A stretch of DNA of 64,000 nucleotides from Amycolatopsis saalfeldensis. GTDB taxonomy: Bacteria; Actinomycetota; Actinomycetes; Mycobacteriales; Pseudonocardiaceae. The DNA is taken from NCBI RefSeq assembly GCF_900110575.1, contig NZ_FOEF01000003.1, positions 186,001-250,000 on the forward strand, written 5' to 3'. Each line of letters begins with the position of its first letter. The first letter of the stretch is position 1. Shown here piece by piece: positions 55,029-63,473 of the stretch. The position numbers and the translations under genes were made by a program. Under the pieces are notes generated by a model that was not told where the DNA came from, made no database searches, and saw nothing but the letters and a program-made list of their open reading frames with translations.

Positions 55029-55790
55029 CTACTTGCGGTGCTTCTTCCCGCTGTCGTCCTGGATGTCGAACTGCTCCTTGCGCACCTCGCCGGTGACGGT
55101 CTGGTCCTCGGTGACCGTCTCGGTGCTCATGCGGACCCGCTCGACCGGCACGGTTTCCTTGTGCACCACCGCTTTTTCGGCGTGCAGGGTGAGGTCCTGA
55201 TCCTCTTCGCCGAGCTTCGTCCCGGGCCGGGCGCGGCCGTCGGTGATCGGCTCGCGCTCGATGCGGACCTCCTCGTGGCTGACCGGGACCGTGACCTGCT
55301 GCTCCTCGGTGACCACGTACTTGCGGAGGTGGACGTGCCCGGTCTCGACCTGCTCGGTGCCGACGTTCAGCCGCTCTTCCGAACGGATCATCGCGTTGTC
55401 GCGGGTGTCCTTGCCGCTGTTCGCGGCCTGGTCCGGCCGGTCGGCGCGGCCGCCGCTCGCGTCGGGGGCGGTGCGCGGCATCGGCAGGCCGTAGTGCCGG
55501 TAGAGCTCGGCGCTCTCGCCGGACGAGAGGTGACCGTCGGTGTCGATCTGCGGTGCCTCGGAAACCTGGTCCTTGGCGACGTTCACGTGGACGCCGTCGT
55601 TGTCGAGGTTCGCGCCGGAAAGCGGCACGAAGCTCTCCTTGCTGCCGAACAGCCCGGTCTTGACCGTGATCCACTCGGGCTCGCGCGTCGTGTCGGCGAG
55701 ATAAACGTTCCCCACCTTGCCGATCTTGTGGCCCTCGGGATCGACTACGGCGCTGTCCATCAGCTGCTGGGGGTGCATGGTGCCGGCCAT
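55029..55790 (-). CDS. PRC-barrel and DUF2382 domain protein
   Basis: This 253-residue protein has a PRC-barrel at the N-terminus (about 8-80, VVDPEGHKIGKVGNVYLADTTREPEWITVKTG) and a C-terminal DUF2382 (about 135-245) built of alternating Glu/Val/Arg strands such as EERLNVGTEQVETGHVHLRKYVV and VSHEEVRIEREPI. Such proteins accumulate under desiccation and oxidative stress in Deinococcus and actinobacteria; the molecular function is unknown. It is strongly charged, ends KKHRK, and may bind nucleic acid or membrane surfaces. Confidence 0.92.
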   Translation of the reverse strand: MAGTMHPQQLMDSAVVDPEGHKIGKVGNVYLADTTREPEWITVKTGLFGSKESFVPLSGANLDNDGVHVNVAKDQVSEAPQIDTDGHLSSGESAELYRHYGLPMPRTAPDASGGRADRPDQAANSGKDTRDNAMIRSEERLNVGTEQVETGHVHLRKYVVTEEQQVTVPVSHEEVRIEREPITDGRARPGTKLGEEDQDLTLHAEKAVVHKETVPVERVRMSTETVTEDQTVTGEVRKEQFDIQDDSGKKHRK

Positions 55791-55813
55791 GTCTCTCGCG
55801 TCCTTTCTCGATC

Positions 55814-55840
55814 GGTGGTGCTTGGTCTTCGAGCACCACC
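55814..55840 (-). promoter_or_regulatory. Leader hairpin of the DUF2382 gene
   Basis: GGTGGTGCT (55814-55822) and AGCACCACC (55832-55840) form a perfect 9-bp stem with a 9-base loop, 24 bases before the start codon on the minus strand. It may be an operator or an mRNA leader structure. A second inverted repeat, ACTTTCCGG-N17-CCGGAAAGT (55866-55900), lies just upstream. Confidence 0.45.
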
Positions 55841-56065
55841 GTCGGACGGTTGGCTGATCATGGCAACTTTCCGGTGTGCCGGAGGGTGACCCCGGAAAGT
55901 GGAGGTTTGGCGGTGCCCTTCGGGGTAACGCGCGCGCTCCACCGGACCACGCCCGGTACCGGGCCGGGACCGAGGCTCACCTCATTGGGTAGGGCGCGGG
56001 TGGCGGAACCCGCCGTCCCGCGCCGAGAACGCCCTGATGGAAGGTTTGCGCAGGTCAGAACGGGT

Positions 56066-56083
56066 GGCGTAACACCGGCGTAA
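56066..56083 (+). promoter_or_regulatory. Direct repeats upstream of the GntR gene
   Basis: GGCGTAA occurs at 56066-56072 and 56077-56083, an 11-base period (one helical turn), immediately before the GntR start. Direct hexamer repeats are the known NanR site form in Escherichia coli, though the motif and regulator subfamily differ here. Confidence 0.4.
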
Positions 56084-56088
56084 TCCGG

Positions 56089-56850
56089 ATGTCCGTAGGG
56101 TCCGGTGTTGTGGACAGCACGGGATGGGTTTCCTCGGCGCCGCGGGCCGAGCGGGCCCGGCAGGTGGCCGACGTGATCCGGCACCAGATCACCTCGGGCG
56201 CGTTCGACGGGGTGCTGCCGGACGAGCTCGCGCTCGGGCGGCGGCTCGGGGCTTCGCGCAACGCGGTCCGGGAGGCGCTGGGGCTGCTGCGCGCCGAGGG
56301 GCTCGTCGAGCGGCGGCGGGGAGTCGGGACGCTTGTCGTGCGGCCGAAGTACGGGCACGGGCTCGACCGGCTCGCCGGGCTGGCGGAGGCGCTCGAGGGG
56401 TACGGCGAGGTGGTCAACGAGGTCCGCTCGGCGGGGGTGGCCGCGGCGCCGCCCGCGATCGCGGCGCGGCTGGGCCTGGCCCCCGGCACGGAGGTCGTGC
56501 ACCTGGAACGGCTGCGCCGGCTCGCCGGGGTGCCGCTCTCGCTGGACACGACCTACCTCACGGCCGACATCGGCCTGCCGCTGCTGGACGCCGACCTCGC
56601 CGGCCGCGACCTGTTCGCGCTGATCGAAGAGACCTGCGGCCGCCGCCTGGGCCGGGCCGACGTGGTCGTGCACGCCGTGACGGCCGGCCCGGACACCGCC
56701 ACGCTCCTGGAAATCCCGGCCGGCACCGCGGTCTTCGCCCTGGAACGCCTGACCCACCTCGACGACGGCCGCCCGGTGGACGCCGAATCGATCCACGTGT
56801 GCGCGGACCGGCTGACCCTGCGTGCGACGCTGCATCGGGGTCCGGCGTGA
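56089..56850 (+). CDS. GntR/HutC-family transcriptional regulator
   Basis: This 253-residue regulator has a GntR winged helix (about 20-85, RARQVADVIRHQITSGAFDGVLPDELALGRRLGASRNAVREALGLLRAEGLVERRRGVGTL-type region) and a UTRA ligand-binding domain (about 110-250, LGLAPGTEVVHLERLRRLAGVPLSLDTTYL). UTRA domains usually bind sugar phosphates or amino sugars. It sits between stress genes and a sialidase/galactosidase operon on the opposite strand, so it is the best candidate for regulating that operon. The ATG at 56089 has no ribosome site; a GTG at 56110 is the alternative. Confidence 0.88.
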   Translation: MSVGSGVVDSTGWVSSAPRAERARQVADVIRHQITSGAFDGVLPDELALGRRLGASRNAVREALGLLRAEGLVERRRGVGTLVVRPKYGHGLDRLAGLAEALEGYGEVVNEVRSAGVAAAPPAIAARLGLAPGTEVVHLERLRRLAGVPLSLDTTYLTADIGLPLLDADLAGRDLFALIEETCGRRLGRADVVVHAVTAGPDTATLLEIPAGTAVFALERLTHLDDGRPVDAESIHVCADRLTLRATLHRGPA

Positions 56851-57001
56851 CGGCGCGTGTCCTTTTGGGACGTTTCGGGTTGGTCGTCGGCGGGTCGATC
56901 CACGTGTGCGCGAACCGGCTCACTCTGCGTGCGGCGTTGAATGGGGGTCCGGCGTGACGACGTATGTCCTCTTAGGACTATTCGGGCTGGTGGGCGGGAT
57001 C
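56788..57001 (+). repeat. 107-bp tandem duplication of a gene junction
   Basis: Copy 1 (56788-56894) contains the last 21 codons of the GntR gene and a fossil of the permease start. Copy 2 (56895-57001) contains a fossil of the GntR 3' end and the true permease start. GTGACG occurs at 56847 and 56954, exactly 107 bases apart, and TCGATCCACGTGTGCGCG begins both copies. The copies have since diverged at many positions. Confidence 0.92.
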
Positions 57002-57703
57002 GGGATCACGGCGTTCGGCCCCGGTGGGGTGCTGCCGACGATCGGGTTGTTCCTGTTGACGCCGCTGGCGCCGGCGCAGGTGGCGGGGACGGCGATCGTC
57101 ACTCATGTGGCGACCGGGGCGCTGGGCACGGCCGCGTATGTCCACTCCGGACAGTTGCGGGAGGTCCACACGCGACGGATCGCGGGGGTGCTCGCCGCCA
57201 CCGCGGTGGTCGGGGCGCCGGTCGGGGTGTGGCTCAACTCGTTGGTCTCGGCGCGGCTGTTCGGGCTTCTGCTGGCGGTGTTCGCCGTGGTCGTCGCGGG
57301 GCTGGTCTGGCTGCGGGACCGGCGGGGCACCCCGGTCCGGCCGGACCTGCCGGCCGGACTGGTCGTGGGGCTGGGGCTGGTGGTCGCGACCGCGGCCGGG
57401 CTCGTCGGGGTGGGCGGGCCGATGCTGACCGTGCCGCTGCTGGTGGCGTGTGGCGTGCCGATGCTGGAGGGGCTCGCCGCGGCGCAGGCGCAGTCGGTGG
57501 TCATCGCCGGCGCCGGCACGATCGGGTACCTCGTGCACGGCGCCGTCGACGGGCCGCTCGCCCTGGTGATCGGGCTACCGGAGCTGGCCGGGGTGCTGCT
57601 CGGCTGGAAACTCGCGCGGCGGATGCCGGTGCGGCGGCTCAAGATCGTGCTGATCGCCGCCCTGCTGGCCGTCGCGCCTTACCTTGCCTTCCACGGCGGC
57701 TGA
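56954..57703 (+). CDS. TauE/SafE-family permease
   Basis: This 249-residue membrane protein has about eight hydrophobic segments and the family repeats GITAFGPGGVLPTIGLFLLTPLAPAQVAGTAIVTH near the N-terminus and GLVGVGGPMLTVPLLVACGVPMLEGLAAAQAQSVV in the second half. TauE/SafE members export sulfite, sulfoacetate or other organic anions. The GTG start is the downstream copy of a duplicated GntR-permease junction; the ancestral arrangement was probably a 4-base overlap with GntR. It stops next to the sialidase stop with no gap. Confidence 0.88.
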   Translation: MTTYVLLGLFGLVGGIGITAFGPGGVLPTIGLFLLTPLAPAQVAGTAIVTHVATGALGTAAYVHSGQLREVHTRRIAGVLAATAVVGAPVGVWLNSLVSARLFGLLLAVFAVVVAGLVWLRDRRGTPVRPDLPAGLVVGLGLVVATAAGLVGVGGPMLTVPLLVACGVPMLEGLAAAQAQSVVIAGAGTIGYLVHGAVDGPLALVIGLPELAGVLLGWKLARRMPVRRLKIVLIAALLAVAPYLAFHGG

Positions 57704-59563
57704 TCACCGGACCCGGTCGAAGGGCAGCTGCAGCACCGGCCCCGGCCGGACGTCGGCCCCGTGCGTGCGGACCAGGTCCACTTCGGACGGTGTGAGGGCC
57801 CGGCGGTAGAGCCGGGTGTCGTCCAGCGCGCCGTTCAGGTGGTAGGCGCCGTCGAGCCGCGCGCCCAGCCAGAGCTGGAACGAGACGGTCTGGCTGACCG
57901 AGCCGGGGGAGTCCGGCCCGTCGGCGACCACCGTCCCGTCGACCCGGATCGTCAGCCGGCCCGCCGTGCGCTCCAGGGCCACGTGGTGCCAGGCCTGGTC
58001 GTCGTAGGCCTGCGCGGTGGTCACGGATTTCGTGCCCGCCGCCGTGGCCATGGTGGCGATGAGCCGGTGCGAAGCGGGCTCGCCGCGCAGCCACAGCTGC
58101 GGCGCCGTGGTGCCCATGCCGCCCAGCCAGAACAGCACTTGCGGGTCCTTCACCGCGCCGTAGCGGAACCACGTGGTGAACGTGAAGTCGCCCGCGCCCG
58201 GCAGCTGCGAGGGCGAGTACGGCACGCGGACGAAGTCGTCGACCCCGTCCAGGTTCAGCGCCCCGCCGAACCGGCCGGCGGTCACCGTGGCGCCGCCGAG
58301 GACCCGCGCGTCGGCGTGCGTGCTCGAGACGTCGGGGGTGCTCGGCCCGGCCGGGTGATGCCCGAGGTAAGCCTCGTCGAAGCGCGCGAAACGGATCTCG
58401 TCACGGGCGTCGACAGCGCCACCTTCATACATCAGCCCGATTTTCGCGTCCGGGTCGCGCTGATCGCTGAGCTGCACCAGGTCGGAGTAGCCCGACCAGT
58501 CCGTGGTCACCCGCGTGCCCTGCTCGGCGTCCTCCCAGGTGCGGCCGTTGTCGTAGGACGAGCGGACCATCATCCACCGGCGCCGGTCGGTGTCCGAAGG
58601 CGACGCGAACAGGATCCGGTCCCCACCCGGGCGTTGCAGGCGCAGCAGCGAGCCCTGCACCATCGGCGTGACGAGGTCGGGGATGGTGGTGAACCGCCGG
58701 CTGAACGTCTCGCCGCCGTCCCGGCTCAGCGCGTAGTCACGATTGCCGACGTCGGTGCCGCCCTGCTCCCGGCCGCCGGCGTAAATCGTGCCGTCGGGCA
58801 GTTCCACCACGCTGACTTCGGACGGCTTCTGCGTGTACGTCCCGCCCACCGGGTGCGGATAACTGTCGACGGCGCCGACGTGCCAGCTCGCCCCGTGGTC
58901 GTCGCTGTAGATCAGGGCGGCGTAGTTCTTGATCGAGTTGGTGCCGTCGCTGCGCTCGGCGTTGACGCCGAAGACGAGCCGCCCCGCGTGACGGCCCTTC
59001 GTCAGCTGGATGCCGTGCACCGGGCCTGAGGCATACCACGAATCCCACGCCGGCAGCTTCGCCTGCGCGCTGATGTCGACGGGCGCGGACCAGGTGAGGC
59101 CGTCGTCGTCGCTGTACTGCGAGTGCGGGGTCCGCGGGCACGGGACGTCGCAGGCCTTGTCGTCGTCGCGGCCCTTGTTGTACGTGGTGATCAGCACGAT
59201 CCGGCCGGTGCGGCTGTCCACAATGGGCACCGGGTTGCCGTGGGTGTCGCCGCCGCCGGGGTTGACCACCTGCAGCGGGGACCAGGTCTTGCCACCGTCG
59301 GCCGAACGCTTGAGCACCAGGTTGATGTCGCCGGTGTCACCGCAGTTGTCGACGCGCCCCTCGGCGAACGCGAGCAGGGTGCCGTGCGTGCTGCGGACGA
59401 TCGCCGGGATGCAGAAGCAGGCGTACCCGGTTTCCTGGTGGGGGTTGAACAGGACCTGCTGGTCGAATTGAGGGACTGGAGCACTGGCTGTCGCCGCGCC
59501 GGGCACGAGCAGCCCGGACAGCAGTACGACGAAGGCCAGCCCCCAGCGGCTTATCGCTCTCAT
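57704..59563 (-). CDS. Secreted sialidase (GH33) with LamG-type domain
   Basis: This 619-residue protein has a signal peptide (about 1-27, ending GAATASA), a six-bladed sialidase propeller (about 35-395) and a C-terminal concanavalin/LamG-like domain (about 410-600, FGGALNLDGVDDFVRVPYS). The propeller shows the FCIPAIVRSTHGTLLAFAEGR (RIP-like) Arg region and five Asp boxes: SADGGKTW, SDDDGLTW, SDDHGASW, SRDGGETF and SYDNGRTW. It removes terminal sialic acids from glycans outside the cell. It is the last gene of a packed operon and overlaps the galactosidase stop by one base. Confidence 0.93.
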   Translation of the reverse strand: MRAISRWGLAFVVLLSGLLVPGAATASAPVPQFDQQVLFNPHQETGYACFCIPAIVRSTHGTLLAFAEGRVDNCGDTGDINLVLKRSADGGKTWSPLQVVNPGGGDTHGNPVPIVDSRTGRIVLITTYNKGRDDDKACDVPCPRTPHSQYSDDDGLTWSAPVDISAQAKLPAWDSWYASGPVHGIQLTKGRHAGRLVFGVNAERSDGTNSIKNYAALIYSDDHGASWHVGAVDSYPHPVGGTYTQKPSEVSVVELPDGTIYAGGREQGGTDVGNRDYALSRDGGETFSRRFTTIPDLVTPMVQGSLLRLQRPGGDRILFASPSDTDRRRWMMVRSSYDNGRTWEDAEQGTRVTTDWSGYSDLVQLSDQRDPDAKIGLMYEGGAVDARDEIRFARFDEAYLGHHPAGPSTPDVSSTHADARVLGGATVTAGRFGGALNLDGVDDFVRVPYSPSQLPGAGDFTFTTWFRYGAVKDPQVLFWLGGMGTTAPQLWLRGEPASHRLIATMATAAGTKSVTTAQAYDDQAWHHVALERTAGRLTIRVDGTVVADGPDSPGSVSQTVSFQLWLGARLDGAYHLNGALDDTRLYRRALTPSEVDLVRTHGADVRPGPVLQLPFDRVR

Positions 59564-61581
59564 CAGACGGTTTTCCCTTCACCTCGGGTCAGGACGGCCA
59601 CCCCGCGCGGCGCCAGCGGCACCGATTCGACCAGACGGCCGGGCTCGGTGAGCAGGTCACGGGCGGGCTCGGGCAGCGGCACCGTGACCGCCTCCTCGCC
59701 ATGGTTGAGCAGGAACAGGTAAGCGCTTCCCCCGGCCGCTTCCCGGACGACCGCCTGCACGCCCGCGGGCAGGCCGGGCAGTACCGGCGCGACCCCGGCC
59801 TCGGCGGTGATCCGGTCGAACAGCGCCCGCATGGCCGCCGGGTCCGGCCGTGTCGCGAGGTACCAGGCGATCCCGTCGCCGAACTCGTGCCGGGTCACCG
59901 CGGGGCGGCCCGCCAAAGGGCCCTCGCCGAACGTCGCGATCACCGAGGCGCCCTCGGGTTCCACCCACTCGGACCAGATCGTGCCGGTCGCCGCTTTCCC
60001 CGCCGTGTCAATATCGATCGAGCCGTCTTCGGGCAACGGCCAGAACTCGTCCACGCGCAGCCCCAGGACTTCGCGCAGCGGGGCCGGGTAACCGCCGAGA
60101 TACGCGCGGTCGCTCTCGTCCACGATGCCGGAGAAGAAGGACACCACGAGCTGCCCGCCACCGGCCACATAGGACCGCAGGTTCTCCGCGACCCCGGCGT
60201 CCATCAGGTACAGGTTCGGCACCACCACGAGCCGGTAGCCGGAAAGCTCCCGCGTCGGCCGCACGACGTCGCAGGTGACACCGGCATCGAACAGCGGAAC
60301 GTAGTGCGCGAGGTGCGTTTCGAGCTGGCGCAGGTCGTCGGACGGGTGGGAGTCCAGTTCCAGCGCCCACCAGCTGGGCCAGTCGTGCAGGATCGCGACG
60401 TCGGCGTGCACGCGGCTGCCCGCCAGTTCGGGCAGTGCGGCCAGTTCGCGGCCCAGGTCCGCCACCTCGCGGAACGTGCGGGTCTCGCGGCCGCCGTGCG
60501 GCACCATCGCCGAGTGGAACTTCTCGGCGCCGCCGGAGGTCTGGCGCCACTGGAAGAACAGGACGGCGTCCGCGCCCTGCGCCACGGCCTGCCAGCTGCC
60601 GAGGCGCATCGCACCCGGTGGCTTGGGACCGTTGCGGGGGCGCCAGTTCACCGCGCTCGGCGCCTGCTCCAGCAGCATCCACGGCTGCCCGTCCTTAGTG
60701 GACCGGACCAGGTCGTACGCGAACGCCGCCTCCACCTGGCTGCGCGGCTCGTGCGGGTCGGGATAGGAGTCGAGGCTGACGATGTCCTCGTGCGGCGTCC
60801 AGGTGTGCCAGTCGAGCGCCTTCTGCACCAGGCCGACGAAGTTCGTGGTCACGGGCACGTCCGGCGTCACGCGGCCGAGCACCTCGCGCTCGGTCAGGTA
60901 GCAGCCGAGGGAGGCGTCGGAGGAGAACCGGTGGTAGTCCAGCTGCTGCGCGGGGTTCGGGAACGTCGGGGCGACGCGCGGCGGCTCGATCTCCGACCAG
61001 TCCTCGTAGCGCTGCGACCAGAAGGTGGTGCTCCACGCCGCGTTCAGCGAGTCCATTGTGGAGTAACGGCACTGGAGCCAGTGCCGGAAGTGCTCGGCGG
61101 AGGCCTCGCAGTAGCAGGCGCGGATGTGGCAGCCGAACTCGTTGCCGATGTGCCACATGGCCAGTGCCGGATGCCCGGCGTACCGCGTGGCGAGCCGGTC
61201 GACGAGCCGGGCCGCGTGCTCGCGGAACACCTGGCTGGACGGGCAGAACTGCTGCCGCGCGCCCGCCGAAAGCCGGGTTCCGTCCGCCCGGACCGGCAGG
61301 ATCTCCGGGTACTGGTGGGAAAGCCACGGCGGCGGTGAGCCGGTCATGGTCGCGAGGCAGACCGCGACTCCGTGGTCCGCGAGCTTGTCCATGACACTGT
61401 CGAACCAGCCGAAATCGAACTCGCCGGGCCGCGGCTCCACCTGCGCCCAGGAGTAGATCCCCATGGTCACCAGGGAGACGCCGGCCTCGGCCATCAGCTC
61501 GACGTCCTCGTCCCACACCTCGGGGGACCAGTGCTCGGGGTTGTAGTCGCCCCCGTAGTGGATCCGGTCGAAGGAGACCAT
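59563..61581 (-). CDS. GH42 beta-galactosidase
   Basis: This 672-residue cytoplasmic enzyme is of glycoside hydrolase family 42. The N-terminal barrel carries the acid/base Glu148 (HIGNEFGCH) and nucleophile Glu305 (LLEQAPSAVNW). A trimerisation domain follows (about 385-590) and then a small beta domain. FGGDYNP-type IHYGGDYNPEHW opens the protein. It has no signal peptide, so it hydrolyses imported galactosides, as expected after sialidase removes the cap. It starts at the base after the lyase stop codon, so the genes are co-translated. Confidence 0.95.
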   Translation of the reverse strand: MVSFDRIHYGGDYNPEHWSPEVWDEDVELMAEAGVSLVTMGIYSWAQVEPRPGEFDFGWFDSVMDKLADHGVAVCLATMTGSPPPWLSHQYPEILPVRADGTRLSAGARQQFCPSSQVFREHAARLVDRLATRYAGHPALAMWHIGNEFGCHIRACYCEASAEHFRHWLQCRYSTMDSLNAAWSTTFWSQRYEDWSEIEPPRVAPTFPNPAQQLDYHRFSSDASLGCYLTEREVLGRVTPDVPVTTNFVGLVQKALDWHTWTPHEDIVSLDSYPDPHEPRSQVEAAFAYDLVRSTKDGQPWMLLEQAPSAVNWRPRNGPKPPGAMRLGSWQAVAQGADAVLFFQWRQTSGGAEKFHSAMVPHGGRETRTFREVADLGRELAALPELAGSRVHADVAILHDWPSWWALELDSHPSDDLRQLETHLAHYVPLFDAGVTCDVVRPTRELSGYRLVVVPNLYLMDAGVAENLRSYVAGGGQLVVSFFSGIVDESDRAYLGGYPAPLREVLGLRVDEFWPLPEDGSIDIDTAGKAATGTIWSEWVEPEGASVIATFGEGPLAGRPAVTRHEFGDGIAWYLATRPDPAAMRALFDRITAEAGVAPVLPGLPAGVQAVVREAAGGSAYLFLLNHGEEAVTVPLPEPARDLLTEPGRLVESVPLAPRGVAVLTRGEGKTV

Positions 61582-62511
61582 CTAGAGCAGCCCCGTTTCC
61601 GCGAGCTTCTCCTTGATGCGCAACAGTTCGTCGTCGTTCAGCGGCAGCTGTGGCGGTGCCGTGACAGCGTTGTCGATGAACCCGCGCATCTTCATCGCCG
61701 CCTTGAACGCGCCGAGCGCCGCCGAGCCGCGCCCCATCCGGCTCGGCGGCGCCACGTCGACGATGCCGAACAGCGTGAGCAGGCGCTCCTGCTCACGGCG
61801 CGCGGCGAGCGGGTTGCCGGAGCGGCAGTGGTCGTAGATCAGCACGAAGCCGACCGGGTCGACGTTGCCGAGCCCGGGCACGGCGCCGTCCGCACCCAGG
61901 GCCAGCGCCGCGTCCACGAGCAGCTCCGAGCCGGTGAACACGGAGAACTGGTCCAGCCCGCGCTCGCGACGGCCCTTGAGCACGAAGCGGAAGCCGGCCT
62001 CGTCGCCGCTGGAGTCCTTGAGCCCGGCCAGCACCCCGGCCTCGGCCAGGTCGAGCACCAGGTTCCGGTCGAGCTTGGTGTGCACGGCGACCGGGATGTC
62101 GTAGGCGAAGATCGGCAGCGCGGTCCGCTCGTGCAGCAGCCGGAAATGCCGGTCGACCTCGGCCACGTGCGTGCGCGTGTAGTACGGCGCGGTGATCACG
62201 ACCGCGTCGGCGCCGGCCGCCTCGGCGGTCTTCACGTGCTCGGCGACGCGCTGGGTCGTCATGTCGATACAGCCCGCGAGTACCGGCACCCGGCCGGCGA
62301 CCTGGTCCACGGCCGTCTCGATGACCACGCGGCGCTGGGCGTCGGGGATGAACGCGACCTCGCCGGAGGAGCCGAGCACGAAGACGCCGTGCACGCCCGC
62401 GTCGAGCTGGAATTCGATGTGCCGGCGCAGCGATTCGGTGTCGACGGTGAAGTCGTCGGCGAAGGGCGTGCACAGGGGCGGGATGATGCCGGCGAACTTC
62501 TTCGCGGTCAT
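61582..62511 (-). CDS. DapA/NanA-family aldolase (dihydrodipicolinate synthase superfamily)
   Basis: This 309-residue TIM-barrel lyase has the family motif VLGSSGEVAFI, the catalytic Tyr in APYYTRTH and the Schiff-base Lys165 in AGLKDSSGD. It sits in an operon with a sialidase and galactosidase, so N-acetylneuraminate lyase activity is an attractive reading. The classical NanA GGTGE motif is GSSGE here and other family members cleave keto-deoxy sugar acids, so the substrate remains open. It overlaps the ABC ATPase gene by 4 bases. Confidence 0.88.
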   Translation of the reverse strand: MTAKKFAGIIPPLCTPFADDFTVDTESLRRHIEFQLDAGVHGVFVLGSSGEVAFIPDAQRRVVIETAVDQVAGRVPVLAGCIDMTTQRVAEHVKTAEAAGADAVVITAPYYTRTHVAEVDRHFRLLHERTALPIFAYDIPVAVHTKLDRNLVLDLAEAGVLAGLKDSSGDEAGFRFVLKGRRERGLDQFSVFTGSELLVDAALALGADGAVPGLGNVDPVGFVLIYDHCRSGNPLAARREQERLLTLFGIVDVAPPSRMGRGSAALGAFKAAMKMRGFIDNAVTAPPQLPLNDDELLRIKEKLAETGLL

Positions 62512-63473
62512 GAGGCGTTCACTCCGGTGAGGGTCTCTGGGTGGATGCAGCGGTAGGCGTGCCCGCCGGCTTCGGACAGCGGTGGCAGCGTTGCCGCGCA
62601 CTCGTCCGTGGCCTTCGGGCACCGGGTGTGGAACGGGCAGCCGGGCGGCGGCGCCGTCGCGGACGGGACGGGTCCACTGAGGACGATCGGCTCGACCGGG
62701 TGCAGCAGGCTCGGCGTGGCCGAGAACAGCGCCCGGGTGTACGGATGCCTTGCGCCGCCGGGAAGATCGGCGGCCGGCGCGGTCTCGACGACGCGGCCGA
62801 GGTACATCGTCACGATCCGGTCGCTCATCCGCCGCACGGTCTGGATGTCGTGCGAGACGAAGACCATCGCGAGCCCGAGCCGGTCACGCAGGTCGATCAG
62901 CAGGTTCAGGATCTGCGCGCGGACCGAGACGTCCAGCGCGGACGTCGGCTCGTCCGCCACCAGCAGCTCCGGGCCCAGCGCGAGGGCCCGGGCGATGGCG
63001 ACGCGCTGGCGCTGCCCGCCGGACAGCTGCGAAGGCACGGCGTCGGCCACGCTGGACGGCAGCCCGACCAGGCCCATCAGCTCGCGCACGCGCTCCTCGC
63101 GTCCGGCGGGGGAGCCGACGTGGTGCACGTCGAGCGGGTCGCGCAGGATCTTCGCGACCGGAAGCCGCCGGTTCAGCGCGGTGGACGGGTCCTGGAAGAT
63201 CATCCCGACCCGGCGCCCGACGTCGGCCGCCCGTAGCTCCGCGAGCGGCTTTCCCTGGTAGCGAACGGTTCCCGAGGTCGGGTGTTGCAGCCCGACCAGC
63301 ACCTTGGCCAGCGTGGACTTGCCGCAGCCGGACTCGCCGACCACGCCCACGGTCTCGCCCGCCGAGATGGTCAGGTTCGCGTCCGTGAGCGCGTACACGC
63401 TGTCGCGCCCGAACAGGCCGGCTCCGCGGATTCGGTGCACCACATGCACACCGTCGACTTCGACGAGACTCAT
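62508..63473 (-). CDS. Oligopeptide/oligosaccharide ABC transporter ATPase (OppF type)
   Basis: This 321-residue ATPase has Walker A GESGCGKST, signature LSGGQRQRVAIARAL, Walker B ELLVADEPTSALD and the OppF/DppF C-terminal zone with GCPFHTRCPKATDEC, whose cysteines ligate an iron-sulfur cluster in some members. It pairs with the OppD-type ATPase encoded next. In sugar operons such Opp-like systems import oligosaccharides; sialic acid importers of this type (SatABCD) are known. It overlaps both neighbours by 4 bases. Confidence 0.93.
   Translation of the reverse strand: MSLVEVDGVHVVHRIRGAGLFGRDSVYALTDANLTISAGETVGVVGESGCGKSTLAKVLVGLQHPTSGTVRYQGKPLAELRAADVGRRVGMIFQDPSTALNRRLPVAKILRDPLDVHHVGSPAGREERVRELMGLVGLPSSVADAVPSQLSGGQRQRVAIARALALGPELLVADEPTSALDVSVRAQILNLLIDLRDRLGLAMVFVSHDIQTVRRMSDRIVTMYLGRVVETAPAADLPGGARHPYTRALFSATPSLLHPVEPIVLSGPVPSATAPPPGCPFHTRCPKATDECAATLPPLSEAGGHAYRCIHPETLTGVNAS

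Noticed and set aside
56004..56009. GGGTAG as a sigmaB -10 for the GntR gene
   Set aside because: The sequence 15-16 bases upstream lacks GTTT/GNNT in the right phase, so only half of the promoter is present.
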